Assembly: GCF_902686445.1 (NCBI RefSeq)
Contig: NC_062220.1
Span: 95,356,143-95,420,142 of the forward strand
Reading direction: 5' to 3'
DNA length: 64,000 nt
Source of the DNA: Sciurus carolinensis
Taxonomy: Eukaryota; Chordata; Mammalia; Rodentia; Sciuridae
Shown: piece by piece, positions 57,688-64,000 of the stretch
How the letters are laid out: the number at the start of each line of letters is the position of its first letter
Position numbering within the stretch: the stretch's first letter is position 1
Notes under the pieces: model-generated
What the model was told of the DNA's origin: nothing
The model's database searches: none
The model's input: the letters and a program-made list of their open reading frames with translations, nothing else
Program-made: the position numbers and the translations under genes

Positions 57688-58226
57688 GTTAGGCTAAAGA
57701 TTATGTGGCCTAGAAATGCAATGCAAGTACTTCTCTGACAATCACACTCTATGTGTATATAGATATTTGACCTCAAAGGCCTTTCAATTTTAGGGGAGAA
57801 ATGACTTGGGGTGATTAAGAAAAAATGTGAATGAGCACAGCGTCCTAAGTTTGCAGTTTACTTACCTTAGTACACAAAATAATGTAAGTGCAATAAACTG
57901 TATGAAGATGAACATTTTTCTAACTTTCTGCATAGGTCTCTAAGATGTTTCAAAGTCCATCAAAACTAGCACCCAAGGTGGCAAATAAAGTTTAGATACA
58001 TGCATCCTTTGGACACCTAATAACTGAAAATGACTTGCCAGGTGAACACTACCACATATGAATCAGATCAAATAGCCTGCGAAATTAAATCCTTTCTCTT
58101 TTCCCCAACAATATTCCATCTAAAAAGGGAAAAGGAAATGAAAGTGGGGAAATGAAGAAATACTTATGTCACTGTAGCATCATTGTTGATGTGTTGAATG
58201 TACAAAAGCCAGGAAATTCAGTTACT

Positions 58227-58240
58227 GTTCCCATAGCAAC
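58227..58240 (+). promoter_or_regulatory. RFX-type X-box candidate
   Basis: GTTCCCATAGCAAC matches the palindromic X-box GTTRCCATGGYAAC at nearly every position. It lies in unique sequence. Function is inferred from the motif. Confidence 0.45.
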
Positions 58241-59079
58241 TGCATCCTGCCTCCCAGACCTGGTAAATTAAGTTATGAAAATTAATCCTACATAGTGCAT
58301 AAGGAAACATGGCCCCTGAGCAAGGGAAACCACAGTTGGGTCGAACTTTATATTAACTGAGTGGCAAACTCTCTTGGAGATGAGGGGCAAGGGAAGCAAC
58401 ACTTTTATTAGCTATTTTTCAGGAAGAAAAATGTGCCCTTCTACTGGTCCCACCTGACCAGGTGAGTGAGAGCCCAGACATTCCAGTGGGAACAAAGAGA
58501 GAGTACAGACATATTTCCTCTACATATCAAGGCAAGAGATGCAAATTTATCTCACTCACCCAGTAAGAAAAGAAGTTCCAATACATGCAATATAAATTTC
58601 TACTACTTATGAACACCAGTTTTCTTAGGTTTCAATCAAAGACTAAGAGAGAAAAGGTTCAGAGATCTGGAACCTATGTGAAGGTCAAACTTTCAAATCT
58701 TCTGTGATTATCATTCCAATTAATGATATTTACACCAGACAAAGCCTGATTGCATTACTGCACTTAAAATCAGTCAGTAGTTTTTAGTGAATAAATCTTG
58801 ATGAATATTAACCTAATGACTTCTTTATTATGCAGGACTCATTTTCAGGTTCAACAGAAGTCTAAATCTTTGAAATAATTCCTGGCAAAGGTCCTTAGCT
58901 TCAGATTAGATACAGTTTAATAAAAACTAAGACATGTAGATGCTTTTCCTCTAATAAATAGAATAAATTTGTTTAAGAAAACTGCAAAAGTTGTCTATGG
59001 TATCAGCAATACTAAGTTCAATGACATGCTATTTAAAAATAAATTTTCTAGAGCCATGAGCCCATTCTTTCTCTTCATC

Positions 59080-59480
59080 TCAAATTCTACCATCACCCTG
59101 GACTACTTTCAAATCCACATGTGTGACCCTTGACCTCCTTCTCAAAGACCCTTGCTCCTCCTCATGTCAGCTATCCCCTTCCAAAGTCTCACCTTGAACA
59201 AAGAATGAGAAAAGACACTGTCACCAGAATCAATACACTGCAAATTTCAGTTCTCAATGATGACTTCCCCTCCTCCCTCCTTAACTGGCTTAAGTTTTCC
59301 AACAGCCACAGATGTTCAACCTCACCTAAACCACACAAACTGGACCTTCTCTGCTTACCTGGGCATCTTTTCGTGTTTCCCTGGTCAGCTTGCTCCCTCT
59401 GCTCCACAACATCATTTTGCACATTTCTACTTTCTTTAAACATTGTTCACTGGCTATCCTCACTCTAAGGTCAGGTTGCT
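59080..59480 (+). repeat. Possible L2 LINE fragment
   Basis: C/T-rich sequence with 'catcaccctggactactttc' and 'ttccctggtcagcttgctcc' resembles diverged L2. Open frames on both strands at 59130-59468 are probably remnants or chance. Confidence 0.4.
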
Positions 59481-59604
59481 GCATTCTTCATAGAGAAAAA
59501 GAAACCAGCTCTAGGGAATACAGGTCAGCTTCCTGCTGTGGATTCTGCACAGCCTCTGGGATGCTGCAGAGACGGCAGGAGACAGGTATGAGGCAGAAGC
59601 AGCA

Positions 59605-59815
59605 GGTCATTGTTTTCCAATCTTGGATCTGTGATTTGACACTGTTGGGCACTGGACAAATGACTTTACCTCTCTGTTTCCCAGACCCTTCATTTATGAA
59701 GACATAAGGACAATACTTGTCTCAGTGATGTGGCTGTCACAAGACATAATTCAGGCTAGGTACAATGTTTTGCACATGATAGGCACTCAGGAGGGTTAGC
59801 TGGATAATTACCACT
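59605..59815 (+). repeat. MIR SINE
   Basis: The blocks 'tggatctgtgatttgacact', 'gacaaatgactttacctctc', 'tgtttcccagacccttcatt' and 'catgataggcactcaggagg' are forward MIR. Confidence 0.85.
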
Positions 59816-60239
59816 GTTTAGGATCGTGACCCTCTTTGTGTCATCGTCTTTTCCTTCCCCCCTCTTAAAATCCAGTCTCTCCATCATACTTGATCCCATC
59901 TCCTCCCCCATCCTCAGGACCAAGCTCCATCACTCAGTACCTGCTCTCTCTCTCTCTGACACCATGAGTGTCTATGGCTTTGTTATCCTGTCTATCTGCA
60001 TTTAGATATGCTCAGTGGTATTCTAGTAAATGTTTAACAACCAACTTTTGGTGGTGATGGTGGGGGCTTATTTGTGTTTGCCAATTTCTATGGTATAAAT
60101 ATTCCCACTATGGCCAGTTTTCAGCTGTCAACTATTTCACAACTGGCTACCAAACTTGTTGAAAATTTAATAATTGTCTCTAGTACATCACTGATACACA
60201 CTGGAGTACTCTCATCTTCATACAAATAAAAAAAAAATA
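59816..60239. other. Intronic sequence with an unassigned ancient-looking block
   Basis: 'ctcagtggtattctagtaaa' and 'cactatggccagttttcagc' with 'ctatttcacaactggctacc' at 60011-60150 look like a repeat I have seen elsewhere in mammals but cannot name. A short CT run lies near 59947. Confidence 0.4.
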
Positions 60240-60720
60240 CCAACATGAACAAAAATCAAATGAAAAGGCTCCCAGAATTTCAACAGATCTCCTCACTCAA
60301 CCAGCTATTACTCTCTCTTTTCACTCCTCAATCTTGGAAGAAGATGGCTCCATCAGTCTTTAATATTCACCACCAAACCTCTCCTCCTTTCCTCATATCC
60401 ACTCTGTCTCCTACCTCTATGCCTCCATGGAAACTGCTCTTGCTGAGGTCTCCAATGGAAATAAGGGCACATTTCAGCCCTCTTCTCATCTGTGTCTGCA
60501 TCGTTTATCTCTGTGTCCACATCTTCTGCTCTGTACTTCCTCCTCACCCAGTCCTTTATATGGTTGTCCTCTTCTTCCTCTATGAGGCCTTCCATGTGTC
60601 TGTATCCTGATCCTCTGTGTTTCTTGCTTTGAATTCTCTTGAGAGAATATTGGCCAATCTCATGACCTTAGCACCAACTCACAGGGCAAGAGGTGCAATT
60701 TATTTTATAATATAGGCTTT
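60240..60720 (+). mobile_element. L2 LINE ORF2 fragment
   Basis: 'gaaactgctcttgctgaggt' followed by 'ctccaatggaaataagggca' is a familiar L2 ORF2 block, in C/T-rich sequence. The 121-codon open frame at 60245-60610 lies in it and is best read as an L2 relic or a chance frame, not a gene. Confidence 0.6.
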
Positions 60721-63700
60721 CCCTATGTTCTCCCATTCCAGTATGTATCTATTTTGAAAGGGAAAATACTCTTATCATAGCATATGGAACCAATAGAACA
60801 AGCATAATAAACTTAATAGCTTTAAACAATATCTGGGCTATCTTGGAAAAATAACCCCAAAAGTTGGTCAACTATACAAGCCACAACCATGCATTTGACA
60901 AACCTGGAGTGCACTGGATGTGGCATGTCCATCAATGCCCAACTCTTCTGAATCTGGTATTTTGCTACTTGAGGACAATGACAAGAAATGGGAAAAGTGA
61001 ATCTCCCTCCACACAAATGATTCACCAGGGACAAGTGCAGGCCCCAGTTGCAGCCACTGAGGTGTCCCTCAGAACCTAATAGTCAGGCTTTCTGGGGTTA
61101 TTCTCCAAAGAAGGTCAATGAACCTCAATGCCTTAAAGAGATATTGATTCTGAGAAAATTGAACTCCAATAGCTCACATCAATTTTAGAGTGGAGCAAAA
61201 TTAATTTTAAAAATACAGAAACTTGAGGATGCCATGTTTGTGATGTGTTCTGATTATTGGAAATCCACTTTCATTCTCACTTAAGAAATATTATAGTAAC
61301 TAGGTTACAGTATTCTGCAAGATTTTCAGCTGATCAGACAGACATCAATCAAAAGGACTTGGGGTTAAGTTCTCTGGGCAATTTTAAGGGCAGAATCTGT
61401 TTTATATAAGCTGCATTTATGAAGCAAACTTTGTCAGGATTTAAAGAAGATCTCATAAAAATCAGAACCCATGTATTCTCCAGAAACTCTTCCATTCATT
61501 TTTAGGTAAAGCCCTTAAATTTGTGGATGCTACTGGTTACTGAGGTGTGGCAGACAGCACAAACACACTTCTGTAGATGTGATGTTTTAGAAGTAAACAT
61601 TCTGATCAAATGACACTAAGGTTCCAGACCATTTGCAAAGATAGTGAAGCATCAACATGAAGAAGATCATCCAGGCCACAGCCAGGCTGAGAATCCTACA
61701 CCTCTTCAGAAGGGCCTCTGGAAGCTGAAGTACAGTGATGAACAAGATTTCTGAACATGTGCATCCAAGATTGACAGGAAACGCAAAGTATCTTAGCAAT
61801 GGCCACTAGGATGATGTTTATTTTCCTTCTTATAACTTCATTTTCTAATTATCCTAATGTATGAAGTATCTCTTTCATCATTGAAAAAAAATAAAAAACA
61901 AAAAGTAGAACTTTAAGGAAAAAAATGTCAAAACAGATAATTTCAGAAATGGCTCAGACTGTTAAAACATTAAGCCATTTTTGCTTCTAAGTTATCTCTA
62001 TTAACTTTGCAATCACAAAATTAATAAACCAGAAATAGAAACATTCTGGAACAGCTTGAAAACTCACATAAATTTTTTTTTTGTTTTGTTTAAAGGTGGA
62101 ATTTTCCTGTTATTAGCACCATGAAGGTTAAAAAGTTTCCTGGAATTGAAGGTTATCTGGCTGATAAATGTGTTCTTGTAAGCTCTCCTTGGACTGTATT
62201 CATTCACAAATCTCAGAAGGATGAGTTGAAATACGAACTCCAGGCAGGTTATTCTCACTCATAAATAATATAGCTCAACTTGTGCTTGATGTTATGAGAA
62301 TCCCAAATTGATTATTGTGGAGGTGCCCAGAACATTTGCATTTGATCATTAGAGACAAAGTACTAGGCTAAAAGAATGGAGAACAATAAGGTAGTTCCAC
62401 TGCGGTGGAACTGAATGGGGGTCTCCTCTAACACTTTGACACAAGTGAAAGTTTGCATGCTGAATCCCTACCCCAGGGAGACCTGAAATTAAGGCTGCGG
62501 TGACAGAGATGGGCTGTGCATTTCTGCAGTCCCCAAGCAGTCTGGTGAAACCTGATCTCATTCTCTCCATCTAGGGAAAGGTATGTCAACCAGCAGGAAT
62601 GATCTCTCCAGGAGGCATCCTTAAATTCACTCTTGGAAATCAGCACAAGCTTTGGCACTTTACTACTATTAGTAACAATGTTTTTCTGACCACCAAGGTA
62701 GGATAATATCAGTTGAGAGTGGCAAGTGTATCTGATACTTGTCAATGTTAATTTCCAGGACATACCCTCAGTTGCATCCTACTGTAGATATCAGTATACC
62801 TACAAGGCCCATTTCAGAAGGCAGATGAATTTAACATAAGCCTGAGCAAACCATAAATAAGCAAATCAATGTCATGAAAGGAAATAACACTTAAAATGCA
62901 GGTAACTCAGAAATCAACATGATCCACTATATTTCCAACCTATAGAATTGATGATGTAGAGTACTGTTGTTGGCTCATTACCTGAAGTACTGAAACACTC
63001 AGGCAGGCTTACAAAAGGGGAATGTGATGCTCACTCAAGCATGGATCTCTTGAGGGGTCCCTAGAGACTCCTCTTAGAGAAGGCTTGGCCCCACAAGCCA
63101 GCCTTGATCATGCCTGACCCCTAGGTCATCAGATGGTTCCCCAAAGTATCTGAAGGCTATTGATTTTAAATATCAAGGTGACTGATACAAATTCATTTTA
63201 AGCTAGCAGTTTGAGTGTAAATAACAATTCTATGGCTGAAATATAAAAGTAACCTTATTAAAAATGAGTGGTGAGTCACTTGTCCCTAAATGCCTAGTCT
63301 CTTCTTGTAGGTCAGGGCTGGCCCTAGAAGTCCCAGAGTGAGCTCAAAGGTAGTCTGAGAAAACAGGAATCTCCTTTATCCTCCATGATGGCAGCTGCTG
63401 CTTCCTGGGGAGCTCCCTGGGCCCCACTTCCACCTGAACCACCTGAAAGCTGTGAGAATCTGGTAACTTTTACTTCCCTGTTGTACCAGTCCTGCCCCCT
63501 TCCCCACTGGGTCTAAGGAGGATAGGAATATATATATGTGAAAGTTGGCTTTACCCACATCCTGCAAGTCCATTCCTAAGACTGATCCATTAAGAAGGGA
63601 AAAACCTGTTTCTAAATTCAAATCAGTGGAATTAGAAAGTTAATCCTCAGACTGAGAGAGTAAAACCAAATTTCACTCCATCACTTTTCAGCGTCTACAC

Positions 63701-64000
63701 CTATGAGGCAGGATACAAATCTAGACCCAGAGGAACTAAAAGCAGAAAAATTGTAGCAGCTGCAAGCATGAAATGAAGAAATCCCTTAGAAGAGAACTTC
63801 TCAAATTGTGCCAAAAATGAATCACTAATAGGAGCTAAAATTTCTAATGTCTCCACTCTCATAACATTCCCAAATTTGTAATTTATCTCATAACAAGAGT
63901 TTTTAGCTGAATGTTTGGAAGAATTATTTTAAATGGAGCCCATCTCTAATTTTATACTAAAAGTTAATGAGAAAATGGGTCTCAGACTTAGTAATCAACT
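60721..64000. other. Intronic sequence to the window end, nothing named
   Basis: About 3.3 kb with no repeat family recognised and no ELMO1 exon. Minus-strand frames at 61587-61799, 62428-62763 and 63376-63621 have no good splice context or known domain. One perfect hairpin is listed separately. Confidence 0.5.
62393..62412. repeat. Perfect 8-base hairpin with 4-base loop
   Basis: AGTTCCAC (62393-62400), loop TGCG, then GTGGAACT (62405-62412). It is in otherwise unique sequence. Confidence 0.7.

Larger units (their letters stand above)
57208..59079. other. Repeat-poor intronic block, 1.9 kb
   Basis: No named repeat is recognised. It contains an exact octamer ATGCAAAT (57680-57687) and a strong RFX-type X-box (58227-58240), so it is a candidate for conserved regulatory sequence. 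No exon was seen. Confidence 0.5.
8758..64000 (-). other. ELMO1: ELMO1 intron 5' of the exon (partial, over 55 kb)
   Basis: This intron precedes the exon in transcription and runs off the window. The expected previous exon (region of MLCEILKVGELP) was not seen in either strand. The intron is dominated by transposon fossils listed separately. Small non-coding or poorly conserved alternative exons and nested non-coding RNAs cannot be excluded by reading alone. Confidence 0.85.

Noticed and set aside
60245..60610. 121-codon plus-strand frame
   Set aside because: It lies in C/T-rich L2-derived sequence, which favours long frames, and has no domain or splice context.
61587..61799. 70-codon minus-strand frame that looks membrane-spanning
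   Set aside because: Hydrophobic frames arise readily in T-rich antisense reading; no family match or splice context was seen.
1..64000. CRISPR array, insertion sequence, operon or prophage
   Set aside because: Splice sites, mammalian SINEs, LINEs and LTRs and low gene density show vertebrate nuclear DNA; no regularly spaced repeats were seen.
1..64000. Intact endogenous retrovirus
   Set aside because: Only solo LTRs of the MLT and MaLR type were seen; no gag, pol or env region is attached to any of them.

Overview
This window is mammalian nuclear DNA, and its repeats point to a squirrel (Sciuridae: ground squirrel, marmot or relative). The clearest markers are ID-type SINEs with the long A-rich tail typical of sciurids (30857-30942, 31594-31735), B1-dID composite SINEs in which a B1-like unit is fused to an ID-like unit (15669-15865, 36142-36327, 38771-38930, 43612-43795), rodent-style MaLR LTRs and a young-looking L1 family. 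There is no bacterial or plasmid architecture, no CRISPR array and no operon.

Only one protein-coding segment can be supported: an internal exon of ELMO1 on the minus strand at 8621-8757. It has 45 complete codons, a strong donor and a good polypyrimidine-tract acceptor. The rest of the window is intron of that gene: about 8.6 kb on the 3' side (1-8620) and about 55 kb on the 5' side (8758-64000). I looked for the neighbouring ELMO1 exons by their expected protein sequence and saw none, so both flanking introns run off the window. Nearly all open frames in the window are chance readings or pieces of transposons.

The introns are filled with layered transposon fossils. The oldest layer is CR1/L3-like, L2 and many MIR copies, plus hAT (MER20-like, MER5-like) and Tigger DNA transposons. 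Next come ERVL and MaLR LTRs (MLT2-like, MLT1-like, MST/ORR1-like) and old L1M. The youngest layer is sciurid L1 3' ends, ID and B1-dID. Several nested insertions fix relative ages: a B1-dID inside L1M at 15654-15880, a MaLR LTR inside an older MaLR at 29955-30625, a MaLR LTR inside a MIR at 50160-50735, an L1 inside an L2 at 23790-24990, and a B1-dID inside L1M at 43540-43960.

Repeat-poor stretches that could hold regulatory DNA are 2900-3410, 25000-25930 (three AP-1 motifs within 87 bases and a MEF2-like site) and 57210-58450 (an octamer and an RFX-type X-box). The most unusual structure not explained by a known family is an inverted duplication with arms at 54235-54506 and 55007-55286. I found no previously undescribed multi-gene system; this reads as an ordinary intron-dominated piece of a large vertebrate gene.
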